40,219 nt of DNA from Roseovarius amoyensis (GCF_003260265.1 NZ_QITQ01000024.1:1-40219); one strand, 5' to 3'; shown: positions 7,766-15,507, counted from the stretch's first letter. The notes: generated by a model not told the origin, from the sequence alone. Numbers and translations are program-made.

Positions 7766-7888
7766 ATGAACCAGAGGCAACCTGCTCTGTTTCCGGCGGA
7801 TTTGCTCTATCCCCTTCCTGCGGATCCGCTTGCACCCCAGCTGTCCCTCGGGTGCTTGCCCCCGCCTGAAACACGGCGGGGGCTTTTT
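7766..7888 (+). ncRNA. Candidate stress small RNA, GsrN-like (about 120 nt)
   Basis: The unit is bounded by an EcfG-type promoter and a strong intrinsic terminator. Three hairpins can be drawn: GCGGAT 7796-7801 with ATCCGC 7824-7829, around a 22-base loop holding CCCCTTCCT; GCACCC 7832-7837 with GGGTGC 7850-7855, loop with TCCC; and the terminator stem. C-rich loops that pair with ribosome binding sites are typical of alphaproteobacterial stress RNAs. GsrN of Caulobacter is a sigma-T dependent RNA of similar size with a C-rich loop. An ATG at 7766 opens a 66-codon frame, but it has no ribosome binding site and runs through the terminator. Homology to GsrN by sequence was not tested. Confidence 0.6.
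7858..7888 (+). terminator. Strong intrinsic terminator
   Basis: GCCCCCGCC (7858-7866) pairs perfectly with GGCGGGGGC (7875-7883), with an 8-base loop and TTTTT at 7884-7888. Confidence 0.9.
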
Positions 7889-7965
7889 GAACGCCCTTTC
7901 GGAGGGGCGGCGAACAAGATAAAAACCGCATATTTTGGTAACGCGCATCGTTGGATGACACTGTA

Positions 7966-9531
7966 ATGGACGCATCTCATCATAAGACGCAAGAGCCGGT
8001 TGAGGACCTGCAGGTACTCGTGACTGCCGAGGAGGCCTATCCCGAGTTCGAGCGTGCGTTCCTCTCCGCACAAACCGAAATCTGGGCCGGCTTTCGCATC
8101 TTCGACCTGATGACGCGGCTGCGCTCGGCCGAGGCGCGCAAGCTGGGCGAGAGATGGTTCGACCTGATCCTCGCGACGCTCAACCGGGGTGTGGCAATCC
8201 GGCTGGTGGTTTCTGATTTCGACCCGGTGGCGGCGCCCGACCTGCATCGGATGGCCTGGCGCACGCACCGCCAGATCGTGGCGGTCAAGGAACTGGCGCG
8301 CGACGATGCCCGGCTGAAATTCGGTGTTGCGATGCACAGCGCTCGCACCGGCATGATGCCGCGGCTGATGTTTTTCCCGGTCGTGCGGCACAAACTGACC
8401 GAACTGGCCAACAGGTGGCGCGACATGACGCGGCCCGAAAGGGGCAGGTTCATCGAAGAGGTGCCGCGCCTGCGGGAGATCTGCCACGAGGACGAGAACG
8501 GACATCTTTGCTTTCCCGTCCGCCTGGCCGAGCTTTTCCCGGCGACACATCATCAGAAGATCGCGGTTTTCGACCGCCAGCGCGTCTATATCGGCGGGCT
8601 GGACCTGAACGAGCGGCGATACGACACCAAGCACCACAAGAAGCCCGCCGCGCAGACCTGGCACGACATCCAGCTCTTGGCAACGGGCTCCGTGGCCGAT
8701 GCCGCGCAGGCGCATCTGGAAACGTTTCTCGACAGCGTTTCCGGCCGCTCGACACCGCCGCCTGCGGCGCCGGGTTTCCTGCGGACGCTCTCGCGCCGCC
8801 GCGTCAACGCGCCCATGCACATTTCGCCCAAACCGGTGCTGCGCGAGATCGAAGAGCGGCATCTCGACCTCATTCGCAATTCCGAGCGACTGATCTACCT
8901 GGAAACGCAGTTCCTGCGGCACAAGCCGCTGGCGTCGGCCCTGGCGCGGCGCGCGGCGGAATGCCCCGAACTGCGCCTGATCGCGGTCCTGCCCGCCGCG
9001 CCCGAGGACGTGGCTTTTGCCAGCAGCCGGAGTTTGCACGTGCGGTTCGGCGAACATCAGCAAACCCGGTGTTTGTCGCGGCTGCAGGCGGCATTCGGCC
9101 GTGGGCGGTTGCTGGTCGTCTCGCCGGTGCAACCGCGCAGACGCAAGAGCGACGGCCGCGACACGCTGAAACACGCGCCGCTGATCTATGTACATTCCAA
9201 GGTGTCGATCTTCGACGGTACGTCCGCGATCGTGTCGTCGGCCAACCTCAACGGGCGCAGCATGTGCTGGGACACCGAGGCGGGGCTTTACCTGGATCGG
9301 CCCGAGCATGTCACGGAATTGCAGAAACGGGTCATGGGGCACTGGCTGCCGGCCAACGCGGGCGACGAGTATTTCGACCCCGCCGTCGCTTTTGGACACT
9401 GGCGGCGCCTGGTGGACACCAACAGCGCGTTGCCACCCCCGCAGCGGCGCGGCTTTCTGGTGCGCTACGATTCTGATCCGGCCCGGGACATTGCCATGCC
9501 GGTCTCGGGCATTCCCAAAGAGATGGTCTGA
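7966..9531 (+). CDS. Phospholipase D family protein (cardiolipin synthase-like)
   Basis: This is a 521-residue protein with two HKD catalytic motifs, HHQKIAVFD near residue 195 and HSKVSIFD near residue 410, each followed by the usual GG-x-D-x-N or SSANLNGRS element. Such enzymes make or break phosphodiester bonds of phospholipids: cardiolipin synthesis, head-group exchange or hydrolysis. No membrane segment or signal peptide is seen. The N-terminus is cytosolic in character. ATG 7966 was taken, with TTG 7951 in frame upstream as an alternative. Neither has a strong ribosome binding site. The gene follows the terminated small RNA unit, and I found no clear EcfG-type promoter of its own. It fits the envelope theme of the region. 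Confidence 0.85.
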   Translation: MDASHHKTQEPVEDLQVLVTAEEAYPEFERAFLSAQTEIWAGFRIFDLMTRLRSAEARKLGERWFDLILATLNRGVAIRLVVSDFDPVAAPDLHRMAWRTHRQIVAVKELARDDARLKFGVAMHSARTGMMPRLMFFPVVRHKLTELANRWRDMTRPERGRFIEEVPRLREICHEDENGHLCFPVRLAELFPATHHQKIAVFDRQRVYIGGLDLNERRYDTKHHKKPAAQTWHDIQLLATGSVADAAQAHLETFLDSVSGRSTPPPAAPGFLRTLSRRRVNAPMHISPKPVLREIEERHLDLIRNSERLIYLETQFLRHKPLASALARRAAECPELRLIAVLPAAPEDVAFASSRSLHVRFGEHQQTRCLSRLQAAFGRGRLLVVSPVQPRRRKSDGRDTLKHAPLIYVHSKVSIFDGTSAIVSSANLNGRSMCWDTEAGLYLDRPEHVTELQKRVMGHWLPANAGDEYFDPAVAFGHWRRLVDTNSALPPPQRRGFLVRYDSDPARDIAMPVSGIPKEMV

Positions 9532-9757
9532 CCGACCGGCACGTTCTGCACCGATGCCGCCGCACAGGACGTGCCGCAAGGCTGGCACGAGATCGCCGCG
9601 CTGCGTGTGGTCGATGCCATTCTCGACCGGGTCACGCGCCGCCATGTCGGCAAGATCGACGACACCCGCAGCATGGACCGGCGCGAGCTGTATACCTCAT
9701 CAATGCCCGGCGCCGTATCCATCGTGCCGCAGGCGCGGCAGCTCCGGCCTAAGCCGG
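9532..9757 (+). other. Open in-frame continuation after the phospholipase D stop
   Basis: After TGA 9529-9531 the same frame stays open to 9840, with coding-like residues (VPQGWHEIAALRVVDAILDR then VGKIDD) before running into the opposite-strand regulator gene. It could be the severed tail of a longer phospholipase D relative or a separate small gene starting at GTG 9571, which lacks a properly spaced ribosome binding site. I do not recognise a family. Confidence 0.25.
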
Positions 9758-10489
9758 TCAGAGCAGCGGCCGCACCAGCGGTTCGCGATCGAGGTCCAAC
9801 TCGGCGATTTTGCACAGCCGACGATAGTCGAGGATATTGAGAAACCCGTCACGCCACATCGCAACGCCGTCTTCACGCAGTTTCTTGAGGGTCTTGTTGG
9901 TATGCACCAGCGACAACCCCAGTGCATCCGCCATATCCTGCTGGCGATAGGGCAGCGGCATCTTCGCGCCCTCGATCAGGCCAAGCGCCTCTGCCCGGTC
10001 ATGCAGGCGGACAAAGGCACGCGCGACCCGTGCGATCCCGTTCATATGGCCCAGAATGGCAAGGCTCTCGCCCAGGAAATGCTCTTCCATGGCGGCGATC
10101 CATGTCAGATCATAGGCGCGGTCGGGATGATCGCGAAACAGCGACCATAGCGCCTTTCGGTCGAAGACGCACAGTTTCATCCTCGTGGTGGTCTCGACCG
10201 AATGCTGCATTTCCTTCATCACACCGGCCTGAAGACCGATGAAATCGCCCGGCAGAATGAAATTGATCACCTGCCGCTCACCCGATTCCAGTGTCTTGTA
10301 GCGCAGGCCCATCCCCTCCAGCGCGGTATAAAGCTGCGGACTGTTCGCCCCTTCGATCATAAGTGTCGTACCGGCGTCTGCATCCAGTTCGCCGGTCTTG
10401 AATTTCTGCATGAACCCGACTTCGGCGTCAGTCATGGGAACAAAAAGCGGGCGGGTTCTGAGGGGGCAGTTGCTACATCGTGTGACCAT
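9758..10489 (-). CDS. Crp/Fnr family transcriptional regulator
   Basis: The 243-residue protein has a cyclic-nucleotide-type beta-roll (about 25-125, with the turn VINFILPGDFIGL), a long dimer helix, and a C-terminal winged helix with recognition region RQQDMADALGLSLVHTNKTL (about 181-200). Only two N-terminal cysteines are visible (Cys5 and Cys8, CSNC). The full four-cysteine set of an FNR iron-sulfur sensor is not evident, so oxygen sensing is doubtful. Similar Crp-type regulators with this short CxxC start are common in stress regions of Rhizobiales and Rhodobacterales. A one-mismatch EcfG-type promoter (10520-10544, minus) precedes it. It is divergent from the receiver protein at 10555. 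Confidence 0.85.
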   Translation of the reverse strand: MVTRCSNCPLRTRPLFVPMTDAEVGFMQKFKTGELDADAGTTLMIEGANSPQLYTALEGMGLRYKTLESGERQVINFILPGDFIGLQAGVMKEMQHSVETTTRMKLCVFDRKALWSLFRDHPDRAYDLTWIAAMEEHFLGESLAILGHMNGIARVARAFVRLHDRAEALGLIEGAKMPLPYRQQDMADALGLSLVHTNKTLKKLREDGVAMWRDGFLNILDYRRLCKIAELDLDREPLVRPLL

Positions 10490-10519
10490 AACGAAATTCC
10501 TTGCAACATGTCATAATTT

Positions 10520-10544
10520 AATGCGCCGACGCTGAATATGTTCC
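10520..10544 (-). promoter_or_regulatory. Possible EcfG-type promoter for the Crp-family gene
   Basis: On the minus strand GGAAC (10544-10540), 16-base spacer, CATT (10523-10520). The -10 element differs from CGTT at one base, so this is a weaker candidate. Confidence 0.4.
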
Positions 10545-10554
10545 AGTAACGAGT

Positions 10555-10968
10555 ATGCTTGGATGCGATGCAATGATAGATACTACACCACAATCAACCG
10601 CGTCGGTATGCGCGGCTCCCCCGGTTTTCCTGTTGCTGGAAAGCAATGCGCTGATAGCCGAGGATATCGTCGGATCGCTGGCCGCGATCGGCCCCTGCCG
10701 GACGATTCACATCACCCGTGCCTGCCAGGCCGCGACGCGGCTGGCCGGGGAACGGCGAGTTTCGGCCGCTTTTCTCGAAATGCAATACGCTGATCTGCGG
10801 GGCACCCGGCTGGAACGTGACCTGACCGGTTGCGGGGCGCGGATCATTCTGACCGTGGGCGAGGATGACGAGCCATTGGCCAGGTCGGCGGGCTGGGGCA
10901 TGCTGGTGCGCCCCTTCACCGAACAGATGATCCGCGACGCGCTTTTGTGTGTCGGCGTGAACCGCTAG
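10555..10968 (+). CDS. Degenerate response-regulator receiver domain protein
   Basis: This is a 137-residue single receiver-like domain (131 residues if it starts at ATG 10573). FLLLESNALIAEDIVGSL is the first strand and helix, with Glu where the acidic pocket usually has Asp/Glu. The strand that normally ends in the phospho-accepting Asp reads AAFLEMQYADLRG, so Glu replaces that Asp. The late K-P-F motif reads LVRPFTEQM, with Arg for the conserved Lys. It is therefore unlikely to be phosphorylated normally and may be locked in an active-like state or act as a partner-binding decoy. Its fold resembles the receiver half of PhyR-type proteins (LIAEDI then RPFTE, compare AIIAMDI and KPYTE). It overlaps the convergent next gene by 4 bases. 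Confidence 0.7.
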   Translation: MLGCDAMIDTTPQSTASVCAAPPVFLLLESNALIAEDIVGSLAAIGPCRTIHITRACQAATRLAGERRVSAAFLEMQYADLRGTRLERDLTGCGARIILTVGEDDEPLARSAGWGMLVRPFTEQMIRDALLCVGVNR

Positions 10969-11324
10969 TTCTTGCCACGCGCCGACCGCCCGGCCTGCAG
11001 TCCCACCGCGAACCCTTCGGCAATCTGGACCAGAGGCTCGCGCGAGGGCTGCTCCGCCCCCTCTGTTCCTGCCTGGTTGTGGCGCATATGCGTGTCGCTC
11101 TGGCGTGCGCCGAGCGCGAGAAAGCAAAACCCCAATACCAGGTAAAGAACGCCAATGACGGTGAACGCCACCAGCGGGCTTTCATGGTTGGCGAGCAGGA
11201 TCCAAAGCGCCGCGGTCAGAAAAGCCAGTCCGGCCAGCCCGAACACGATCCCCGCCACGCTGAACGCGGCAGAGCGGACGGCATCGCGCAGCCTGGTCCG
11301 AATACCGGAAAACAGCCCTGCCAT
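10965..11324 (-). CDS. Phage-holin-like / DUF1469 membrane protein
   Basis: The 119-residue protein has two strong hydrophobic segments (about 22-45 and 51-73) after an amphipathic start, and a polar tail rich in Gln, Glu and Arg. This is the layout of the DUF1469 (holin superfamily III) proteins that accompany DUF883/YqjD proteins. It lies 3 bases downstream of the DUF883 gene, so the two form a unit under the promoter at 11699-11724. YqjE and YqjD of E. coli have the same partnership at the inner membrane. A true lytic role is unlikely outside a prophage. Confidence 0.7.
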   Translation of the reverse strand: MAGLFSGIRTRLRDAVRSAAFSVAGIVFGLAGLAFLTAALWILLANHESPLVAFTVIGVLYLVLGFCFLALGARQSDTHMRHNQAGTEGAEQPSREPLVQIAEGFAVGLQAGRSARGKN

Positions 11325-11327
11325 GGG

Positions 11328-11657
11328 TTATTTGCGCCCCGTCATGAAGCCAAGCAGAAACCCGACCCCCACAGCGATACCCACGGCGGCGGCGGGTTGG
11401 CGACGCACCGCGTCGGCGGCCTGCTGGCCCATTTCCTCGGCGTGGCGCTGCGCCGACTGCATGTGCTGTTCGCCGGTTTCCTTGAGCGCCGCAGCAGTAT
11501 CGCGTGCCCGTTTGACCGCCGCATCGCGAGACGACTGGCCGAGCCCGCCCAGCGTGGTGGATATCTCGGCGATGTCCTGTTTTAGGGTGGCGATCTGCTG
11601 GGACAGCTGGTCGATGTCATTTTGCGGTGACGCATCGCTGGTTTTGGCCTGGGCCAT
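11328..11657 (-). CDS. DUF883 (YqjD/ElaB-like) membrane-anchored protein
   Basis: This 109-residue protein has a long polar helical body (coiled-coil-like, about 15-80) and a C-terminal membrane anchor, [20 protein letters not shown], then MTGRK. That ending is the hallmark of DUF883; E. coli YqjD with this anchor binds ribosomes in stationary phase. ATG 11657 was chosen over the ATG at 11684 because GGAGG precedes it at good spacing (about 7-8 bases). The gene is preceded by a perfect EcfG-type promoter and followed by the holin-like partner. Confidence 0.8.
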   Translation of the reverse strand: MAQAKTSDASPQNDIDQLSQQIATLKQDIAEISTTLGGLGQSSRDAAVKRARDTAAALKETGEQHMQSAQRHAEEMGQQAADAVRRQPAAAVGIAVGVGFLLGFMTGRK

Positions 11658-11698
11658 AATCGGTCCTCCGTTCGGTTGGTTCATGGTTCATCACATCA

Positions 11699-11724
11699 AA
11701 CGCACGGGCCCTGCAGTTGGTTCC
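11699..11724 (-). promoter_or_regulatory. EcfG-type promoter for DUF883/holin-like unit
   Basis: Minus strand: GGAAC (11724-11720), 17-base spacer, CGTT (11702-11699) followed by T. It lies about 40 bases upstream of the start codon. Confidence 0.75.
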
Positions 11725-11784
11725 GTTCGACCTGAAAAAACAAACGCCGCAGGCAGAAGCGGCGTGGCATCCACGAATTATTCG

Positions 11785-11809
11785 GGAACCAACCCGGCGA
11801 CAGACGGTT
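11785..11809 (+). promoter_or_regulatory. Probable EcfG-type promoter for the DUF1328 gene
   Basis: GGAAC at 11785-11789, 16-base spacer, GGTT at 11806-11809. There is one mismatch to CGTT, and it lies about 40 bases before ATG 11848. Confidence 0.55.
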
Positions 11810-11847
11810 TTCCCCTCAATCGCAACAACTTTTCGACGGAGGAAACT

Positions 11848-12018
11848 ATGCTTTATTGGGCCCTTCTCTTTCTTATTGTCGCCCTGATCGCCGGGGTCTT
11901 CGGATTTGGCGGTATCGCGTCGGCGTCGGCCGGGATTGCGCAGATCCTGTTCGTGATTTTCCTGATCCTGTTCGTCATCGCGATCATCGCCCGCGTCGTG
12001 AACGGCCGCGCGCCCTGA
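11848..12018 (+). CDS. DUF1328 small membrane protein (YtjA-like)
   Basis: This is a 56-residue protein with two hydrophobic segments, beginning [20 protein letters not shown] and containing [18 protein letters not shown]. This is the DUF1328/YtjA family, small inner-membrane proteins common in stress regulons, whose function is unknown. ACGGAGGAAACT directly before the ATG is a strong ribosome binding site. It is monocistronic between an EcfG-type promoter and a bidirectional terminator. Confidence 0.85.
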   Translation: MLYWALLFLIVALIAGVFGFGGIASASAGIAQILFVIFLILFVIAIIARVVNGRAP

Positions 12019-12044
12019 CGCGCCCGTGCGGAGGCATCAGGGAC

Positions 12045-12076
12045 AAAGGCCCTGTGCGCGTGGCACAGGGCCTTTT
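12045..12076. terminator. Bidirectional terminator between DUF1328 and phyR genes
   Basis: AAGGCCCTGTGC (12046-12057) pairs with GCACAGGGCCTT (12063-12074), loop of 5, with TTTT on the plus side and AAA (TTT on minus) on the other. It serves the two converging genes. Confidence 0.8.
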
Positions 12077-12077
12077 C

Positions 12078-12893
12078 TCATGCTTTCAGGGTTTCGGTAC
12101 TGGCAAAGAACATGGCCTGGCTGACCGCCGATTTGACCTGTTCCTCGGTATAGGGCTTGGTAATCAGGAACGCCGGTTCGGGCCGCTCGCCCGTCAGCAG
12201 CCGTTCGGGAAAGGCGGTGATGAACACCACCGGCATGTCGCCGTTCTCTTTGAGGATGTGATTGACGGCGTCGATGCCAGACGATTTGTCGGCCAGTTGG
12301 ATATCCGCCAGGATCAGGTCGGGCGGATCGTGTCGCGCCAGTTCAACCGCCTCGTCGCGGGTACGGGCGTTGCCGGTCACCTCGTGGCCCATGCCCTCGA
12401 CAATCGCCCTGATGTCCATGGCGATGATCGCCTCATCCTCGATCACCATGATACGGCCACTGACCTCGTTCGACATCTCGCGGCGTGCGATGCTCAGCAA
12501 CGTCTTGGCCTCGTCGTGGGTGACACCGACGATGGCCGCGATGTCGTCGATCCCGAACCCCTCGATACTGTGTAGGAGCAGGGTTTCACGCGTGTTCTGG
12601 GTCAGCCCCGACAGACGCCATTGCGCGCGCGCCTCGGCACCGGTGTTCGAGTCGGCCTCGTCGACCGGGGCGCCCGAAGATATCCAGATGTGGTGAAAGG
12701 TACGAAACAGGGCGAGTTTCGGCGCCATGTCTGTTTCCGACATACTCTGATCCTGCAACATCGCCTCCAACGTGGCGGCGGCATAATGGTCGCCGGTTCT
12801 CTGGCTGCCGGTCAGCGCGCGGGCATAGCGCCGCAGGTAGGGCAGGTTCGCTGCAATCTGCTGCACAGGATCGGGCTGGCTGGTAGTTTCCAT
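12078..12893 (-). CDS. phyR: PhyR, general stress response anti-anti-sigma response regulator
   Basis: The 271-residue PhyR has an N-terminal sigma-like half (about 1-140, ANLPYLRRYARALTGSQ being the region-2-like start) and a C-terminal receiver (about 145-270). Acidic pocket Glu152/Asp153 and phospho-acceptor Asp197 (LILADIQLAD) are present, with Lys in ITKPYTEE. On phosphorylation PhyR exposes its sigma-like half and captures NepR, freeing EcfG. Start ATG 12893 has AGGA upstream. It is divergent from nepR-ecfG, with back-to-back EcfG-type promoters in the 115-base gap, the classic arrangement. A second phyR is at 38559-39371. Confidence 0.95.
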   Translation of the reverse strand: METTSQPDPVQQIAANLPYLRRYARALTGSQRTGDHYAAATLEAMLQDQSMSETDMAPKLALFRTFHHIWISSGAPVDEADSNTGAEARAQWRLSGLTQNTRETLLLHSIEGFGIDDIAAIVGVTHDEAKTLLSIARREMSNEVSGRIMVIEDEAIIAMDIRAIVEGMGHEVTGNARTRDEAVELARHDPPDLILADIQLADKSSGIDAVNHILKENGDMPVVFITAFPERLLTGERPEPAFLITKPYTEEQVKSAVSQAMFFASTETLKA

Positions 12894-12925
12894 GCGGGAT
12901 GTCCTCAAAAAAATCTGACTGTCAG

Positions 12926-12950
12926 GGAACAAAACGCCGCTGCCCGTGTT
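12926..12950 (+). promoter_or_regulatory. EcfG-type promoter (TGTT variant) for nepR-ecfG-kinase
   Basis: GGAAC at 12926-12930, 16-base spacer, TGTT at 12947-12950. The -10 differs from CGTT at its first base. The site overlaps the opposite-strand phyR promoter almost completely. Confidence 0.6.
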
Positions 12951-12957
12951 ATGTTCC
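12933..12957 (-). promoter_or_regulatory. EcfG-type promoter for phyR
   Basis: Minus strand: GGAAC (12957-12953), 16-base spacer, CGTT (12936-12933) followed by TT. It is about 40 bases upstream of the phyR start and implies autoregulation. Confidence 0.75.
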
Positions 12958-13008
12958 AGCCGGGGCGTAAAAAAACGCCTGTACTATGATGGCAGAGAAT
13001 ACAGCGAG

Positions 13009-13182
13009 ATGGCAAATCAACGCAGGACTTCCGAGTTGGATCAGCAAATCGACGAGAACCTTCGCCGCGTATATTCCGACGTGGCAAATGAACCTCTTCC
13101 GAACCGGTTCACGCAGTTGCTGGATCAGCTTCGCGAGCAGGAACGGCAGAGATCCGGCCAATCCTCCGAGGAGGAAAAGTGA
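13009..13182 (+). CDS. nepR: NepR anti-sigma factor
   Basis: This 57-residue protein has the NepR core: an amphipathic segment with LRRVYSDVANEPLPNRFTQL then LDQLRE (about residues 19-44). NepR binds EcfG and blocks its access to RNA polymerase until phosphorylated PhyR takes it away. The frame is open further upstream (to ATG 12946), but family length and the conserved region favour ATG 13009. Its stop overlaps the GTG start of ecfG, coupling antagonist and sigma factor. The second locus (38559-39911) has no recognisable nepR. Confidence 0.9.
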   Translation: MANQRRTSELDQQIDENLRRVYSDVANEPLPNRFTQLLDQLREQERQRSGQSSEEEK

Positions 13183-13733
13183 GCCAGATCATGGACCCCA
13201 AGGAAGAACTGGTAGAACACCTGCCGGCGATGCGCGCCTTTGCCATCAGCCTGACGCGCAATACCGCGGCGGCTGACGACCTGGTGCAGGATGCGGTCGT
13301 CAAGGCCTGGAGCAATTTCGACAAGTTCCAGCCGGGCACCAACCTGCGGGCGTGGCTGTTCACCATCCTGCGCAACACGTTTTATTCGCATTACCGCAAG
13401 CGCCGCCGCGAGGTCGAAGACCCCGATGGCACCATGGCCGGCAGGCTGTCTGAAAAGCCGGCCCATGACGGGCGCCTGGCCATGACCGATTTCAAAGAGG
13501 CCTTTGCCAAACTCAACGACGAACAGCGCGAAGTCCTGATCCTGGTCGGCGCCGAGGGCTTTTCCTACGAAGATGCGGCCCAGATGTGTGGCTGTGCGGT
13601 CGGAACGATCAAGAGCCGCACCAACAGGGCGCGCAAGCGGCTGGCAGAACTGATGCATCTCGACGACGACGAAGAACTGCAGCTGACGGATGCGGCCACA
13701 CTGGCCGTCACCCAGGGTCAGCCCGCTGCATGA
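13179..13733 (+). CDS. ecfG: EcfG general stress sigma factor
   Basis: This is a 184-residue ECF sigma factor. Region 2 is at about 5-75 (LPAMRAFAISLTRNTAAADD and LVQDAVVKAWSNFDKFQPGT, NLRAWLFTILRNTFYS). Region 4 is at about 108-160, with the helix-turn-helix FSYEDAAQMCGCAVGTIKSR. The double arrangement with NepR and PhyR marks it as EcfG, which recognises GGAAC and CGTT elements. GTG 13179 is preceded by AGGAGG at 13169-13174. ATG 13191 would be too far from it. It overlaps nepR (GTGA) and the kinase gene (ATGA), making a three-gene coupled operon. Confidence 0.95.
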   Translation: MSQIMDPKEELVEHLPAMRAFAISLTRNTAAADDLVQDAVVKAWSNFDKFQPGTNLRAWLFTILRNTFYSHYRKRRREVEDPDGTMAGRLSEKPAHDGRLAMTDFKEAFAKLNDEQREVLILVGAEGFSYEDAAQMCGCAVGTIKSRTNRARKRLAELMHLDDDEELQLTDAATLAVTQGQPAA

Positions 13734-15481
13734 GCGACCGCCCGCCGCCCCGGGCGCGTCGTCCGTCAAAGCCGGGGCTGGCATTGCGGCTGGTCTTCGT
13801 GCTGACCATCGCGATCCTGCCGCTGGGCCTGATATCGGTCTACCAGACCCACAAGGTGCTGCAGGAACGCCAGTCTCTGTCCGAGGTGGCGTTGCTTCAG
13901 CGCACGCAGACCGCGGTCCAGAAAAGCCGCGAGGTGATACGCTCTATCATCGCCACGGCCGAAACGCTGGCGATCCAGATATCGGCCATTGAATACGACG
14001 AAACGACCTGCGACGCTATCATGCAACAGGTCGTCGAAAGGTCCGGCCTGTTTGTTTTCGCCGGCTACCGCGACAACGAGCTGGGGCTGGTTTGCAGCTC
14101 GATCAACCCCGGCCCCGACGGCGAAAAGCCGCTTTCCGATTTGCCGGAACTGGACAGCAACCCCGATCAGTTCGTTCTGAGCCCACTGGAATTCCTGGGC
14201 GGTATCGCCACCGTCAGCGTGACCGTGCCGGTGTTCGAGGACGCCGATTTTCGTGGTACGGTCTGGATCTCGGTTCCAATCTCGGTGCTCAACGACGCCT
14301 TGTCCGGCATCAGGGACGACGTCGATCTGGTGTTGTTCCGCAGCGGCGGCGAGATCGTGGCGACCGAGGAATTTGCCGAGGACCGGCGTTCGATCCTGCC
14401 GCAGGACAAGACCCTGATGGAACTGGCTGCCGAGGGCCAGCAAAGCTTTCGCGGCACCAGCCGTGCCGGTCAGGTCCGCGATTTCGCCGTGTCCCCCGTC
14501 GTCGATGGCCGCATCTATGGCCTGGGCAGCTGGAAGCCGCGCCCTGACGGTGTCCGGCTGCCTCTGTACGAAGGGATTGCTGTCCCCTATTTCCCCATTG
14601 CCATTTGGGCGGTCACCATCCTGGTCGCCTATATGGGGATGCACAGGCTGGTGATCCGCCACGTGCGCCGCCTGAGGTCATGGATGCGGCTATACGCGAG
14701 CGGCCGCACCGACCTGCAGGATGCCCGCTTTGACAATGCGCCCGAAGAGCTGGAGATCGTCGCCGAAGCATTCCGCGCAATGACGCGCCGCCTGTCCGAG
14801 CAGGACCGCGAGCGCCAAGAGGACCTGTCGGAAAAGACCGTACTGCTGCGCGAGGTTCACCACCGGGTCAAGAACAACCTCCAGCTCATCTCGAGCATGA
14901 TAAACATGCAGATCCGCGCCACCGAAAGCCCGGAGGCCAAGCGCCTGCTGCGGCGGGTGCAAGATCGGGTAATGGCGCTGTCGGCAATCCACCGGTACCT
15001 GTATCTGGCGCGCAAACTGTCGATGCTGCGCGCCGACACGCTGCTGGAAGAGATCATTCAGCATGTGGTGGTTGCCGGCACGCTGGAAGAGACCGGACAA
15101 ACGATCAAGGTTTCGACGCAGCTTGACCCGGTGGAAATCAACCCCGACCAATCCGTGCCGCTGTCGCTGCTGACGACCGAAGCCGTGATGAACGCCGTGA
15201 AATACAGCGGCGTCGCCGCAGGTGGTGAGGCCTGGATCAACATCGCGCTGAAATCGGTGGGTGATGGCCAGCTATGCCTGAGCGTCGTCAACTCGGTCGC
15301 GTCGGCTGGTGACAGTGCCCACGAAGAGCATGCCGACGGCTCTGGCCTTGGGTCGCGGCTGATCCGGTCCTTCGTCACGCAGCTTAACGGTACGTTGGAA
15401 ACCAGGGAGTTGCCAAACCGCTACGAATTGCACGCGGTCTTTTCGCTCGCCTGGCATCAGGACGACGCCGAGAACGACTGA
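13730..15481 (+). CDS. Membrane sensor histidine kinase, HisKA_2 type (PhyK-like)
   Basis: The protein is 583 residues long with a hydrophobic segment at about 20-40, a periplasmic sensory domain (about 45-285), a second segment at about 285-305, a HAMP-like linker, and the HisKA_2 dimerisation/phospho-acceptor domain. The latter has LREVHHRVKNNLQLISSMIN (His near 377). A HATPase domain follows with EAVMNAVKYSG and GSGLGSRLI. HisKA_2/HWE kinases are the usual partners of PhyR, and the gene overlaps ecfG by ATGA, so it is very probably the kinase feeding PhyR. The periplasmic part has two invariant-looking cysteines (TTCDAIM and LVCSS) and no obvious ligand motif; the signal is unknown. Confidence 0.9.
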   Translation: MSDRPPPRARRPSKPGLALRLVFVLTIAILPLGLISVYQTHKVLQERQSLSEVALLQRTQTAVQKSREVIRSIIATAETLAIQISAIEYDETTCDAIMQQVVERSGLFVFAGYRDNELGLVCSSINPGPDGEKPLSDLPELDSNPDQFVLSPLEFLGGIATVSVTVPVFEDADFRGTVWISVPISVLNDALSGIRDDVDLVLFRSGGEIVATEEFAEDRRSILPQDKTLMELAAEGQQSFRGTSRAGQVRDFAVSPVVDGRIYGLGSWKPRPDGVRLPLYEGIAVPYFPIAIWAVTILVAYMGMHRLVIRHVRRLRSWMRLYASGRTDLQDARFDNAPEELEIVAEAFRAMTRRLSEQDRERQEDLSEKTVLLREVHHRVKNNLQLISSMINMQIRATESPEAKRLLRRVQDRVMALSAIHRYLYLARKLSMLRADTLLEEIIQHVVVAGTLEETGQTIKVSTQLDPVEINPDQSVPLSLLTTEAVMNAVKYSGVAAGGEAWINIALKSVGDGQLCLSVVNSVASAGDSAHEEHADGSGLGSRLIRSFVTQLNGTLETRELPNRYELHAVFSLAWHQDDAEND

Positions 15482-15507
15482 ATCGGACAGCCCCGCAACC
15501 GGCGGCG

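Noticed and set aside
7766..7966. 66-codon frame starting in the small RNA candidate
   Set aside because: There is no ribosome binding site, it reads straight through a strong intrinsic terminator, and the product resembles nothing.
7807..9645. Long minus-strand open frame (612 codons) opposite the phospholipase D gene
   Set aside because: It is a GC-rich shadow: composition is His/Arg/Gln-rich without any recognisable domain, it has no ribosome binding site, and the plus strand has two clear HKD motifs.
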